Shown: in pieces, positions 24,794 to 33,033 of the stretch
How the letters are laid out: the number at the start of each line of letters is the position of its first letter
Numbering within the stretch: position 1 is the first letter of the stretch
Assembly (NCBI GenBank): GCA_000955875.1
Contig: JYOE01000021.1
Coordinates: 208,311-272,310 of the forward strand
Origin: Terrabacter sp. 28
Lineage (GTDB): Bacteria; Actinomycetota; Actinomycetes; Actinomycetales; Dermatophilaceae
DNA: 64,000 nt
Direction: 5' to 3'
Program-made: the position numbers and the translations under genes
The notes under the pieces: model-generated
Told to the model about the DNA's origin: nothing
Databases searched by the model: none
The model's input: only the letters and a program-made list of their open reading frames with translations

Positions 24794-26478
24794 GGGTCAG
24801 CGACACCGGCGACCTCTGGTGGAAGAACGCCGTCCTCTACTGCGCCGACGTCGAGACCTTCCACGACTCCGACGGCGACGGCGTGGGCGACCTGCGCGGC
24901 ATGACCGACCACATCGAGTACCTCGCCGACCTCGGCGTCACCTGCCTCTGGCTCATGCCCTTCTATCCGACCGCCCGCAAGGACGACGGCTACGACATCA
25001 CCGACTTCTTCGGGGTCGACCCGAGGCTGGGCACGCTGGGCGACTTCGTCGAGCTCGTCCGCACGGCCCGGGCCCACGGCATACGGGTCATCGTCGACTT
25101 CGTCATGAACCACACGTCCGACAAGCACCCGTGGTTCAGGTCGGCGCGCCGCAGCCGCGAGGACCCCTACCGCGACTACTACGTCTGGAGCCGCACCAAG
25201 CCCAGGTCGAGCAAGAAGGACGTCGTCTTCCCCGACCAGGAGGACAGCATCTGGGAACGCGACGAGAAGACCGGCGACTACTACCTCCACCACTTCTACA
25301 AGCACCAGCCCGACCTCAACGTCGCCAATCCGGCTGTGCAGGAAGAGATCTCGCGCACCCTCGGCTTCTGGCTCGAGCTCGGGGTGTCCGGCTTCCGCGT
25401 GGACGCGGTGCCCTTCCTCTTCGCGCGCGACGGTGTGCCGGGCGTCGACGACGCCGACCAGGAGGCCTTCAACCCCGACCGCTACCTCGGCGACGTGCGC
25501 TCCTTCGTGACCCGACGGGTGGGCGACGCGGTGCTGCTCGGCGAGGTGAACCTGCCCTACCCGGAGCAGCGGCGCTTCTTCGGCGGCGACGACGGCGACG
25601 GGCTCAACATGCAGTTCGACTTCATCGGGATGCAGCGGATGTACCTCTCGCTGGCCCGCGGCGAGGCGGCCCCGCTCGCGGACGCGCTGCGCGAGCGACC
25701 GGCTCTCGACGTGACGAGCCAGTGGGCCAGCTTCGTGCGCAACCACGACGAGCTCACCCTCGACAAGCTGACCACGTCCGAGCGCCGCGAGGTCTTCGAC
25801 GCCTTCGGGCCCGACCCCGGCATGCAGCTCTACGACCGCGGGCTGCGACGGCGGCTGCCCCCGATGGTCGGTGGCGACGAGCGGCGCCTGCGCCTCGTCT
25901 ACTCGCTGATGTTCTCGCTGCCCGGGACCCCCGTGCTCTTCTACGGCGAGGAGATCGGCATGGGCGAGAACCTCGACATCCCCGGCCGTCTCGCGGTGCG
26001 CAGTCCGATGCAGTGGAACAGGGGACCGAGCGGCGGGTTCTCCACGGCCCCCGCCCGCCGGCTCACCCGCCCCATGCCCGACGGCCTCTTCGGCCCGGAC
26101 CACGTCAACGTCGCCGACCAGCGCCGCGACGCCGGGTCGCTGTGGTGGTTCATCCGCGGGCTGGTGCGGCGCTACCGGCAGCTGCCGCAGAGCGGCTGGG
26201 CCGCGGTGGAGGTGCTCGAGCACCCCGTGGCCTCGACCCTGGCCCACCTGAGCCGCACGGACGACTGGGCCATGGTCGGTCTCCACAACTTCGGCCCGGA
26301 CGGCGCCGTGGTCCCCCTGACCCTGCCCGACGTGGCGCCGGGGTCCCGGCTCATCGACGTCCTCGACGAGCGCCGCGAGACCGAGGTCGGGGCGGGCGGA
26401 GCCGTCGAGCTCGACATCGAGCCGTACGGGTACCGGTGGCTGCTCGTCGTCGCGGAAGGCCAGGACCCCGGGATCTGA
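24790..26478 (+). CDS. GH13 alpha-amylase-family enzyme (trehalose-synthase-like)
   Basis: This 562-residue enzyme has the GH13 barrel with all conserved regions: region I DFVMNHTS (103-110), region II GFRVDAV with nucleophile D205, region III LLGEVN with acid/base E252 and region IV RNHDE with D320. An N-terminal VLYCADVETFHDSDGDGVGDLRG and the SIWERDEKTGDYYLHHF loop are those of the trehalose synthase/alpha-glucosidase subfamilies. A beta-sandwich domain C follows. The product could be trehalose or an alpha-glucoside hydrolysate. No signal peptide is seen, so it is cytosolic. It is translationally coupled to the LLM gene. Confidence 0.88.
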   Translation: MRVSDTGDLWWKNAVLYCADVETFHDSDGDGVGDLRGMTDHIEYLADLGVTCLWLMPFYPTARKDDGYDITDFFGVDPRLGTLGDFVELVRTARAHGIRVIVDFVMNHTSDKHPWFRSARRSREDPYRDYYVWSRTKPRSSKKDVVFPDQEDSIWERDEKTGDYYLHHFYKHQPDLNVANPAVQEEISRTLGFWLELGVSGFRVDAVPFLFARDGVPGVDDADQEAFNPDRYLGDVRSFVTRRVGDAVLLGEVNLPYPEQRRFFGGDDGDGLNMQFDFIGMQRMYLSLARGEAAPLADALRERPALDVTSQWASFVRNHDELTLDKLTTSERREVFDAFGPDPGMQLYDRGLRRRLPPMVGGDERRLRLVYSLMFSLPGTPVLFYGEEIGMGENLDIPGRLAVRSPMQWNRGPSGGFSTAPARRLTRPMPDGLFGPDHVNVADQRRDAGSLWWFIRGLVRRYRQLPQSGWAAVEVLEHPVASTLAHLSRTDDWAMVGLHNFGPDGAVVPLTLPDVAPGSRLIDVLDERRETEVGAGGAVELDIEPYGYRWLLVVAEGQDPGI

Positions 26479-26577
26479 GGGCAGCGCCGTCACGCCGGCG
26501 ATGGTCGAGCCGCCGCGACGGGTAGGTGCATCGGGTCACCACTTCGAGGAGCCCAGCGTGTCTGCCGTGCCGTCGCC

Positions 26578-27906
26578 ATGTCGATCAACCTGATCTACCT
26601 CATCGCCGGCGCGGCGATGTTCCTCGCAGCTGTCCTCCCCACCGTGCTCGACCGCTATGCCGTCTCGGCCGCGATGGTGCTCCTCGTCCTGGGGATGGGC
26701 ATCGGCCTGCTGCCGCTGCCCGAGGGGATGCGCCTCGACCCCCTCGTCACCAGGGCCCAGGTCGAGCGCATCACGGAGTTCACCATCCTCGTGGCGCTCA
26801 TGGGCGTCGGTCTCGCGATCGACCGGTCCTTCGAGTGGCGCCGTCGGTCGGCATGGGCGTCGTGGTCGTCGACGTGGCGGCTGCTCGCGATCGCGATGCC
26901 CCTGACGATCGCGTCGGTTGCCCTGCTCGGCTGGTGGGTCGGCCTCGCGCCCGCGGCAGCCCTGCTGCTCGGTGCCGCGCTGTCGCCCACCGACCCGGTG
27001 CTGGCGAGCGACGTCCAGGTCGAGGGCCCTCGAGTCGAGACCGACGAGACGGACGACTCCGACGACGAGGCGCTCGGCGAACCCGTCGACGAGAAGGACG
27101 ACGTCCGCTTCTCACTCACCTCCGAGGCCGGGCTCAACGACGGCCTGGCGTTCCCGTTCGTCACCGCCGCCGTGCTGCTCGCGTCGGCCGGGAGCGCCGG
27201 CTCGTGGGTCGCCGGCTGGTTCGCGTGGGACCTCGTGGGCAAGGTCGTCGTCGGCGTCATCGTGGGTGTCGCAGTCGGCTGGGGCCTTGCCCGCATCGCC
27301 TTCCGGTCGCCGCGACGCTCACTCCGTCTCGCCGAGCAGGGTGAGCCCCTGCTCGCGCTCGCCGCCCTCGTCATGACCTACGGCGTGAGCCAGCTCGTCG
27401 GCGGCTACGGCTTCGTCTCGGTCTTCGCCTGCGGGCTGACGCTGCGGGCGGCCGAGCGCAACCACCACTACCACCGCTCGATGCACGAGGTGGTGCAGCG
27501 CCTCGAGCGGCTGCTCACGCTCATCATCCTGCTCATGCTCGGCATGGCCATGACCAAGGGAGTCCTCGACGAGCTCGACTGGCGAGGCGTGCTCATCGCC
27601 CTGTCGCTCGTCTTCGTGCTGCGCCCGCTCGCCGGCTGGGTCAGCCTGCGGGTGCGGGCCCGCGGCAGCGACCTCCCCGGCGGCCTCGGCCGGCACGAGG
27701 CGCTCGCCACCGCCTTCTTCGGCGTCCGCGGGGTCGGCTCGCTCTACTACCTCGCGTTCGCGGCCGGTGAGCACTCCTTCCCCGAGGAGCGGTGGCTGTG
27801 GTCGACGACGGCTTTCACCATCCTCGTCTCGGTCATGGTGCACGGCGTCCTCGCGACGCCCGTCATGCGCTACCTCGACCGGCACCGCGACGCCGTGGCC
27901 TCCTGA
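26578..27906 (+). CDS. Na+(K+)/H+ antiporter, CPA1/NhaP type
   Basis: This 442-residue integral membrane protein has about 11-12 hydrophobic helices. The ion-translocation motif SPTDPVLASDVQVE is followed by an unusually acidic cytosolic loop (residues about 156-178, many Asp and Glu). GLNDGLAFPFVTAAVLL is the second conserved helix, and a late FFGVRGVGSLYYLAFA matches the NhaP C-terminal conserved helix. It exchanges monovalent cations for protons. The ATG at 26578 directly precedes the first helix. The gene is monocistronic, ended by a strong hairpin at 27923-27960. Confidence 0.9.
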   Translation: MSINLIYLIAGAAMFLAAVLPTVLDRYAVSAAMVLLVLGMGIGLLPLPEGMRLDPLVTRAQVERITEFTILVALMGVGLAIDRSFEWRRRSAWASWSSTWRLLAIAMPLTIASVALLGWWVGLAPAAALLLGAALSPTDPVLASDVQVEGPRVETDETDDSDDEALGEPVDEKDDVRFSLTSEAGLNDGLAFPFVTAAVLLASAGSAGSWVAGWFAWDLVGKVVVGVIVGVAVGWGLARIAFRSPRRSLRLAEQGEPLLALAALVMTYGVSQLVGGYGFVSVFACGLTLRAAERNHHYHRSMHEVVQRLERLLTLIILLMLGMAMTKGVLDELDWRGVLIALSLVFVLRPLAGWVSLRVRARGSDLPGGLGRHEALATAFFGVRGVGSLYYLAFAAGEHSFPEERWLWSTTAFTILVSVMVHGVLATPVMRYLDRHRDAVAS

Positions 27907-27922
27907 CCGACCGGGACGACAG

Positions 27923-27960
27923 GACCGGCCCCGGGGAGATCCCCCTCCGCGGGGCCGGTC
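27923..27960 (+). terminator. terminator hairpin after the antiporter gene
   Basis: GACCGGCCCCG (27923-27933) pairs perfectly with CGGGGCCGGTC (27950-27960) over a 16-base loop containing a further GGGGA/TCCCC pairing. It lies 17 bp after the stop codon. Confidence 0.85.
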
Positions 27961-28418
27961 GTGAACTGACCTCAGGCGACCTACCCTCCCCGGGGTCCTC
28001 GCCTGTGGACGGAGGTGGCGCAACGTGACCGTTCCTGTCGGCAGCTCCGGGCACGTGCCTCGACAAAGGCCCAGTGCCACGCGAACCGGCTGATCCCCCG
28101 TTCCCCCGAGCGGTCCGCGCCCACGACGGTCCGGCCCGTCCTCGCGGACGGGTTCACGTGCCGTTCCCCACCACTGCCGCCGCACGTGACGGGCCGTGTG
28201 CCGTCGATCCCTGCCTGCCAGGTGGTCCCGGCCACGTCGCTCACCTCCTGCTCCATCGTGCGGCGGCCGAGGTGTCCCGAGACAGGTGCTTCCGACCTGT
28301 CCGGGTCGGGACCTTCGGCCCGAACCGCTGCGACCTTCGTCCGTGTCGCGGGGCCCTGCTCACGTCGCACCATCGAGGAGGCGTCAGGCCCGGCGCCCCA
28401 CACCGACCGGGAGAGCCC
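27961..28418. other. 458-bp non-coding leader of the redox/DevSR locus
   Basis: Open frames here have poor actinobacterial composition and no credible start, so the stretch is read as non-coding. It contains one good DevR-type box (28305-28324) and a weaker half-site AAAGGCCCA near 28066. A leader of this length suggests complex regulation; no riboswitch fold was recognised. Confidence 0.6.
28305..28324. promoter_or_regulatory. candidate DevR/DosR box
   Basis: The 20-bp GTCGGGACCTTCGGCCCGAA matches the mycobacterial DosR consensus at 16 positions by hand alignment. Its core, read on the minus strand, is GGGCC-GAA-GGTCCC. The identical pattern GGGCC-N3-GGTCCC recurs at 32541-32554 before the ANTAR gene. 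It lies 95 bp upstream of the flavodoxin-like gene. Confidence 0.65.
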
Positions 28419-29099
28419 ATGTGCACCGTCCTCATCACGTACTCGACCCCGCCGCCTCCGGCTGCCGGCGGGGTGCCCGAAGACCGGGACCCCCACGACG
28501 ACACCGACGCCGCCTCCGTGCAGCTCATGATCGCGGGCATCGACGAGGCCGTCGCCGAGACGATCGCGACGGGGCTCGCGCGGGCCGGGCACCAGGTCAC
28601 CTGCCGGCCGTGCGTCGCGAAGACCACCACCGAGCGGGGCTTCGACCTCGTCGTGGTCGTGGACCACCTGCACGTCACCCACCACAGCGACACGGCGTGG
28701 CCGCGCGTCAGCGGCGTGGCGGAGGCGACCCCGCCGTATGCCGCCGGTCAGGCCGGCGCCGCCGCCACCCCGGGCGTACGGGAGCACGAGACCGCTGCCG
28801 CCGGCCGTGCCGCCCAGCTGGGACAGGCGACGATCCCCATGACCTGGTGCGCGGACTTCCGGGCGGTCGAGGCCTGGGGGCAGAGCATCGCCGACCACCT
28901 CGTCCGCTTCCTCGAGCTGCGGGCCGAGCTCGTGCGCCTCCGGGCCGAGCTCGTGCGCTGCAAGGCGCTGCTCAAGGCCGTGACCCCCGAGCCGCGGGCG
29001 GCATCCGCCGTCGAGCTCGGCCGTCCGGTCGGCGGGGGCCGACCGCTGCACGCCGGCGAGCGCCGCCGCCCAGGCCAGACCCGGAAGGAGCTGAGATGA
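28419..29099 (+). CDS. flavodoxin-like protein (divergent)
   Basis: This 226-residue protein is weakly recognisable. After a Pro-rich start, residues about 28-60 (MIAGIDEAVAETIATGLARAG, then HQVTCRP) resemble the first helix and strand of flavodoxin/protoporphyrinogen-oxidase-type domains, with FDLVVVVDHLHVTHH as a later strand. The canonical phosphate-loop Ser/Thr residues are not clear, so FMN binding may be lost. A Gly/Ala linker and a Leu/Arg-rich helical tail (VRFLELRAELVRLRAELV) follow. The ATG at 28419 was chosen as the only start near the coding boundary. Its TGA overlaps the PPOX gene start (ATGA). It heads the DevSR-linked operon, and flavodoxin-like proteins are common in DosR-type regulons. 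Confidence 0.6.
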   Translation: MCTVLITYSTPPPPAAGGVPEDRDPHDDTDAASVQLMIAGIDEAVAETIATGLARAGHQVTCRPCVAKTTTERGFDLVVVVDHLHVTHHSDTAWPRVSGVAEATPPYAAGQAGAAATPGVREHETAAAGRAAQLGQATIPMTWCADFRAVEAWGQSIADHLVRFLELRAELVRLRAELVRCKALLKAVTPEPRAASAVELGRPVGGGRPLHAGERRRPGQTRKELR

Positions 29100-29584
29100 C
29101 CATGACCCAGCACCCCGTCACCCAGGGACGAGGCGGGCCGCCGGCCAGGCGGTCCGGCCGACGACCAGCCAGCACCGACCTCAGCCCCGCCGACTGCCAG
29201 GCGCTCCTGGAGTCACGCAGCATCGGCCGCATCGGCTGGACGGCCGGGGACGGCCCGCAGATCTTCCCCGTCAGCTACGCCTGCGTCGCCGACCTCATCG
29301 TGTTCCGCACGTCGCCCTTCGGCGTCCTGTCGGAGCTGGTGCGTCCCGCCCAGGTCGTCTTCGAGGTCGACGAGCTCGACGAGCGGGCCCAGTCCGGGTG
29401 GAGCGTCATCGCGCGCGGGCGCGCCCAGGCCGTGGCGTCCCCCGCGCTGCTCACCCACCTGTGGACCGTCGACGGTGCCGAGCCGTGGGCGGCCGGCACC
29501 CGCAACCTCTTCATCGGCATCGAGGTGGAACGTCTCACCGGGCGCACGTTCGGGGCCCGTCGGCCGCCCTCGGCCGGCCGATGA
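29096..29584 (+). CDS. pyridoxamine-5'-phosphate-oxidase-fold (PPOX/FMN split-barrel) protein
   Basis: This 162-residue protein has the actinobacterial PPOX pattern: LSPADCQALLESRSIGRIGWT, GPQIFPVSYACVADLIVFRTSPFGVLSEL, VVFEVDELDERAQSGWSVIARGRA and a C-terminal FIGIEVERLTGRTF. Such proteins bind FMN, F420 or haem and are abundant in dormancy (DosR) regulons of mycobacteria. It overlaps the flavodoxin-like gene by 4 bp and is followed 69 bp later by the DevS gene. The DevR box upstream of the pair suggests induction under hypoxia or NO. Confidence 0.87.
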   Translation: MTMTQHPVTQGRGGPPARRSGRRPASTDLSPADCQALLESRSIGRIGWTAGDGPQIFPVSYACVADLIVFRTSPFGVLSELVRPAQVVFEVDELDERAQSGWSVIARGRAQAVASPALLTHLWTVDGAEPWAAGTRNLFIGIEVERLTGRTFGARRPPSAGR

Positions 29585-29653
29585 CGCTGCCGGCCGCCGT
29601 GCGCGCGGGCGCCAGCAAAGGCCCACGCCCGCGGGAGCTCGGTCCTAGCCTTG

Positions 29654-31621
29654 GTGCATGAGGCCGGCGCCGGCGAGAACCACCCGCACGAGCGGGTCGT
29701 GCTGCCCACGGCGCCGGTGGACGGCGGCCTCCTGATGGTCGAGACCGTCACGCCCGGGCCGACCGGCCCGCACTCGTCGGAGGACCGCCTCCGCGGCCTG
29801 CTCGCCGCCAACCGGTCCGTCGTGTCCGAGCTGGCGCTGCCCGCCGTCCTGCGGCGCATCGTCGAGGCCGCGAGAACGGTCTCCGGCGCGGACTACGCGG
29901 CGCTGGGGGTCATCGGAGCCGACGGCCGGCTCGAGCAGTTCGTGCACTCCGGGATGGACCCTTCCACCGTCGAGCGGGTCGGGCACCTACCCACCGGCGT
30001 CGGCGTCCTCGGGGCCGTCATCGACGAGGCGGCCCCGATCCGGCTGCACTCGATCTCCGCCGACCCCCGCGCGAGCGGCTTCCCGCCTGGACACCCGCCG
30101 ATGCGGACGTTCCTCGGGGTGCCGGTGCGCTCACGCGGGCAGGTCTACGGCAACCTCTACCTGGCCGACCGGTTCGACGGTGCCGACTTCAGCTCCGACG
30201 ACGAGGACCTCGTCGTCGCACTCGCCGCGAGCGCCGGCATCGCCATCGAGAACGCCCGGCTCTACGAGGAGTCGCGGCGCCGGCAGGAGTGGCTGCGCGC
30301 CTCGGCGGAGATCAGCCGCGACCTGCTCCGCCCCCGGCTCGGCGAGGCGGTGCTCGTGCGCATCGCCGATGCCGTGCTGCGGCTCGCGGACGCCGACGCG
30401 GCCACGATCGACCTGCCCGCCCGACGGCAGCCCGGGGACGGAGCCGGCACGTCGTCGTCGGCTCGTGCACCCTCGCGGCCGCCGTATGCCGCTGAGCCCG
30501 TCGCCGCGCCCGTGGGCGAACCCGTCGTCGAACTCGTCGAGCTCGTCGAGCTCGTCGTCGAGGTCGCGCGGGGAGCCGGCGCCGAGACCCGCGTCGGAAC
30601 CTCGTACGCCGCCTCGTCGTCGCTCGCCGGAAGGGCCATGCGCGAGCGCCGGGCCGTGGTGACCGCCCCGGCCCCCGGTGAGGCCGAGGCAGGTTCCGGC
30701 GTCGACGGCGACCAGAACGGCTCCGAGGGCGCGGCGATGGCGTGCCCGCTCGTCGGCGACGCGGGCGTACGCGGCGCCGTCGTCGTGACGCGGCGCCCCG
30801 GTCGGGCCGCCTTCAGCGCCGCGGACGTCGAGATGGCCGAGCAGCTCGCCACGCACGCAGCCGTGGCCCTGGAGCTCGCCGACCGTCGCGCGGACGAGGA
30901 ACGGGTCGCCATCCTCGAGGACCGGCACCGGATCGCCCGGGACCTGCACGACCACGTCATCCAGCGGATCTTCGCCATCGGCCTCACCCTCGACTCGGTG
31001 GCCGAGCGCAGCGACGGGGCGCACGGCGCCGCCTCCGACGCGCCCGCCGTGCGCGAGATCCTGGGTCGGGCCGTCGAGGACCTCGACGAGACGATCCGGC
31101 AGATCCGGGCGTCCATCTTCGAACTCCAGGAACCGACCGGCATCACCGCCTCGCGGGCGCGCCTGCGCGAGGTCGTCTCCGCAGCGGCCGCACCCCTCGG
31201 GTTCGAGCCCTCGCTGCGCCTCGACGGACCCGTGTCGAGCGTGCTCGAAGCCAGCCTGCTGCACGACGTGACGGCGGTGCTTCGCGAGGCCCTGACCAAC
31301 GTCGTCAAGCACGCCGGAGCACAGGCGGTCGACGTCCGCGTGGCGGTGGCCGACGGGACTCTCTCCGTCGAGGTCACCGACGACGGGCCGTGCGGTCGGG
31401 CCGCTGCGAGGGGCGAGCGGCCGATGGGCGAGCGGCCGATGGGCAGCGACGTGACTCGGCGGCCCGGGGAGGACCTGACTGCCGTGGGTGAGCCGGCGCC
31501 GCCCCGGCATCGCGGACTCGCCAACCTCACGAGCCGGGCGGTGGCCCGCGGCGGCACCTGCTCCCTGCTATCCGACGAGAGGACGACGGTGCTGACATGG
31601 ACGGCCCGGCTGGACCTGTGA
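29654..31621 (+). CDS. devS: DevS/DosS-like GAF sensor histidine kinase
   Basis: This sensor of about 655 residues has two GAF domains (about 50-210 and 215-420) and a NarL-type kinase core. GAF-A keeps FPPGHPPMRTFLGVPVR; the His (residue 147 from this start) aligns with the proximal haem ligand H149 of M. tuberculosis DevS, so O2/NO/CO sensing is likely. GAF-B is longer than usual and carries a Val-Glu-Leu repeat. The phosphoacceptor is in RIARDLHDHVIQRIF (about residue 432); the ATPase domain starts LREALTNVVKHAGA. GTG 29654 is the assumed start; TTG 29651 or ATG 29735 are possible. It overlaps devR by 25 bp. Confidence 0.9.
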   Translation: MHEAGAGENHPHERVVLPTAPVDGGLLMVETVTPGPTGPHSSEDRLRGLLAANRSVVSELALPAVLRRIVEAARTVSGADYAALGVIGADGRLEQFVHSGMDPSTVERVGHLPTGVGVLGAVIDEAAPIRLHSISADPRASGFPPGHPPMRTFLGVPVRSRGQVYGNLYLADRFDGADFSSDDEDLVVALAASAGIAIENARLYEESRRRQEWLRASAEISRDLLRPRLGEAVLVRIADAVLRLADADAATIDLPARRQPGDGAGTSSSARAPSRPPYAAEPVAAPVGEPVVELVELVELVVEVARGAGAETRVGTSYAASSSLAGRAMRERRAVVTAPAPGEAEAGSGVDGDQNGSEGAAMACPLVGDAGVRGAVVVTRRPGRAAFSAADVEMAEQLATHAAVALELADRRADEERVAILEDRHRIARDLHDHVIQRIFAIGLTLDSVAERSDGAHGAASDAPAVREILGRAVEDLDETIRQIRASIFELQEPTGITASRARLREVVSAAAAPLGFEPSLRLDGPVSSVLEASLLHDVTAVLREALTNVVKHAGAQAVDVRVAVADGTLSVEVTDDGPCGRAAARGERPMGERPMGSDVTRRPGEDLTAVGEPAPPRHRGLANLTSRAVARGGTCSLLSDERTTVLTWTARLDL

Positions 31622-32346
31622 CGCGACAGCCCGCGACCGGCGCGACCGGCGCGCCCGGCCACGATCCCGTCACGGTCTTCCTGCTCGACGACCACGAGAT
31701 CGTGCGCCGCGGGCTCGTCGACCTGCTCGAGTCGCACCACGGCTTCACGGTCGTCGGTGAGGCCGGCACGGCCGCCGAGGCCCTGCGGCGCATCCCGCTC
31801 CTCGCTCCCGACGTCGCGCTCCTCGACGCCCGCCTGCCCGACGGCAACGGCATCGACGTCTGTCGCGAGGTCCAGGCCAGCAGCCCTGGCACGCGGTGTC
31901 TCATCCTCACCTCGTACGACGACGACGACGCGCTGTTCGCTGCCGTGATGGCGGGCGCGTCCGGCTACCTGCTCAAGCAGATCCGCGGCACGTCGCTGAC
32001 CGAGGCGGTGGCGCACGTCGCGGCAGGTCACTCGCTCATCGACCCGACACTCGTCGAGCGTCTCCTCGACCGCTTGCGCCGCCCCGAGGCCGAGACCGGT
32101 GCAGGAACCGGCTCGGGCGCCCAGTCCGGCCCGCCGCACCATGTGGCCCCGCTCACCGACCGCGAGCAGGAGATCCTCACCCTCATCGCAGAGGGACTGA
32201 CGAACCGCCAGATCGGCGAGCGGCTCTACCTGGCCGAGAAGACCGTGAAGAACTACGTCTCGGGCCTGCTCGCCAAGCTGGGATTCGAACGACGCACCCA
32301 GGCAGCGGTGTACGGCGCGCAGCACCGCGACGAGTCTGGTCGCTGA
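31597..32346 (+). CDS. devR: DevR/DosR-like NarL-family response regulator
   Basis: This 249-residue regulator has a receiver domain (VFLLDDHEIVRRGLVDLL, phospho-acceptor D77 in VALLDARLPDG, then LTSYDDDD and LLKQIRG). A LuxR/NarL helix-turn-helix (LTDREQEILTLIAEGL, TNRQIGERLYLAEKTVKNYV) follows. After an acidic Gly linker the C terminus ends QAAVYGAQHRD, as in mycobacterial DevR. It is the cognate partner of the overlapping DevS. The ATG at 31597 overlaps devS by 25 bp; GTG 31618, overlapping the devS stop, is an alternative that would give a start nearer the family norm. Two GGGCC-N3-GGTCCC boxes flanking the locus are its probable sites. Confidence 0.9.
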   Translation: MDGPAGPVTRQPATGATGAPGHDPVTVFLLDDHEIVRRGLVDLLESHHGFTVVGEAGTAAEALRRIPLLAPDVALLDARLPDGNGIDVCREVQASSPGTRCLILTSYDDDDALFAAVMAGASGYLLKQIRGTSLTEAVAHVAAGHSLIDPTLVERLLDRLRRPEAETGAGTGSGAQSGPPHHVAPLTDREQEILTLIAEGLTNRQIGERLYLAEKTVKNYVSGLLAKLGFERRTQAAVYGAQHRDESGR

Positions 32347-32537
32347 CGACGGCTCGGCCCACCCGGCGCAGACGGTCGCGTGACCTCTCGGCCGGCCTCG
32401 AGGTCACCGCCGTGTAACGATCCTGCGCGTGCCGCGATGGAACGGCTGAGGCGGCACCCGATCCCCCGAGCGGGTGCCGCCTCGCTCTGTGCGCGCAGGC
32501 GGGTGCGGAGCCGACTGCCTACCTCGCTGTTTCTCAT

Positions 32538-32561
32538 GAGGGGCCCTCGGTCCCCTAGGCT
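32538..32561 (+). promoter_or_regulatory. second DevR-type box and -10 upstream of the ANTAR gene
   Basis: GGGCC-CTC-GGTCCC (32541-32554), flanked by AGGGG/CCCCT symmetry, matches the fixed positions of the box at 28308-28321 exactly. A -10-like TAGGCT follows at 32556-32561. The predicted transcript start lies about 55 bp before the ANTAR ATG. Confidence 0.6.
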
Positions 32562-32623
32562 GGATGCTCACCTGTTGCGGTCTAGCCCTGGCCGGCGACG
32601 GGGATCTCGTAGGAAGTCAGCTG

Positions 32624-33013
32624 ATGGAGCCGCACGAGACCGCCGGTGCGTCCCGCGGGTCTGCGATGGGCGAAGGACCCGAGTCCGTCGTTCCCGATCG
32701 AGCCGAGGTGACCGCCCACGTCGACGCCGTCTTCGCGACGTCACCGGGCGCGTCACGGCTGACGCCCGTCGAGGCGTACCTCCTCGAGGCCCTGGAGCGG
32801 CTCGACACTGCCGAGACGAAGGCCTCCCAGCTCGAGACCGCACTGGGGCACAGCCGCGAGATCGGCGCCGCCATCGGGGTCCTCATGGCGCTGCGCAAGC
32901 TGACCCGCGACCAGGCCTTCGACCTGCTGCGCCGGGCGAGCATGGCCCAGAACGTCAAGGTGCACGTGCTCGCCGCCCGTGTCGTCGAGACGGGTTCCAC
33001 CGACCCCGGCTGA
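32624..33013 (+). CDS. ANTAR-domain RNA-binding protein
   Basis: This 129-residue protein ends in an ANTAR three-helix module: SREIGAAIGVLMALRKLTRDQAFDLLRRASMAQNVKVH. ANTAR proteins bind dual hexaloop RNA hairpins and antiterminate transcription. The N-terminal part is a short helical segment with no receiver or GAF domain, so it is a minimal ANTAR protein. The ATG at 32624 was chosen because AGGA lies nine bases upstream; an ATG at 32564 falls too close to the -10. A DevR-type box precedes it, suggesting it extends the hypoxia/redox response to the RNA level (inference). Confidence 0.85.
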   Translation: MEPHETAGASRGSAMGEGPESVVPDRAEVTAHVDAVFATSPGASRLTPVEAYLLEALERLDTAETKASQLETALGHSREIGAAIGVLMALRKLTRDQAFDLLRRASMAQNVKVHVLAARVVETGSTDPG

Positions 33014-33033
33014 CGCACCCGGCAGAGCCCGTC

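Noticed and set aside
24655..26493. 612-codon minus-strand open frame
   Set aside because: It is antisense to a GH13 enzyme whose catalytic motifs are all intact, so it cannot be the coding strand.
28074..28418. N-terminal extension of the flavodoxin-like gene
   Set aside because: The extension is Arg/Pro-rich, has no ribosome-binding site at its start and would run through the DevR box, so the region is read as non-coding.
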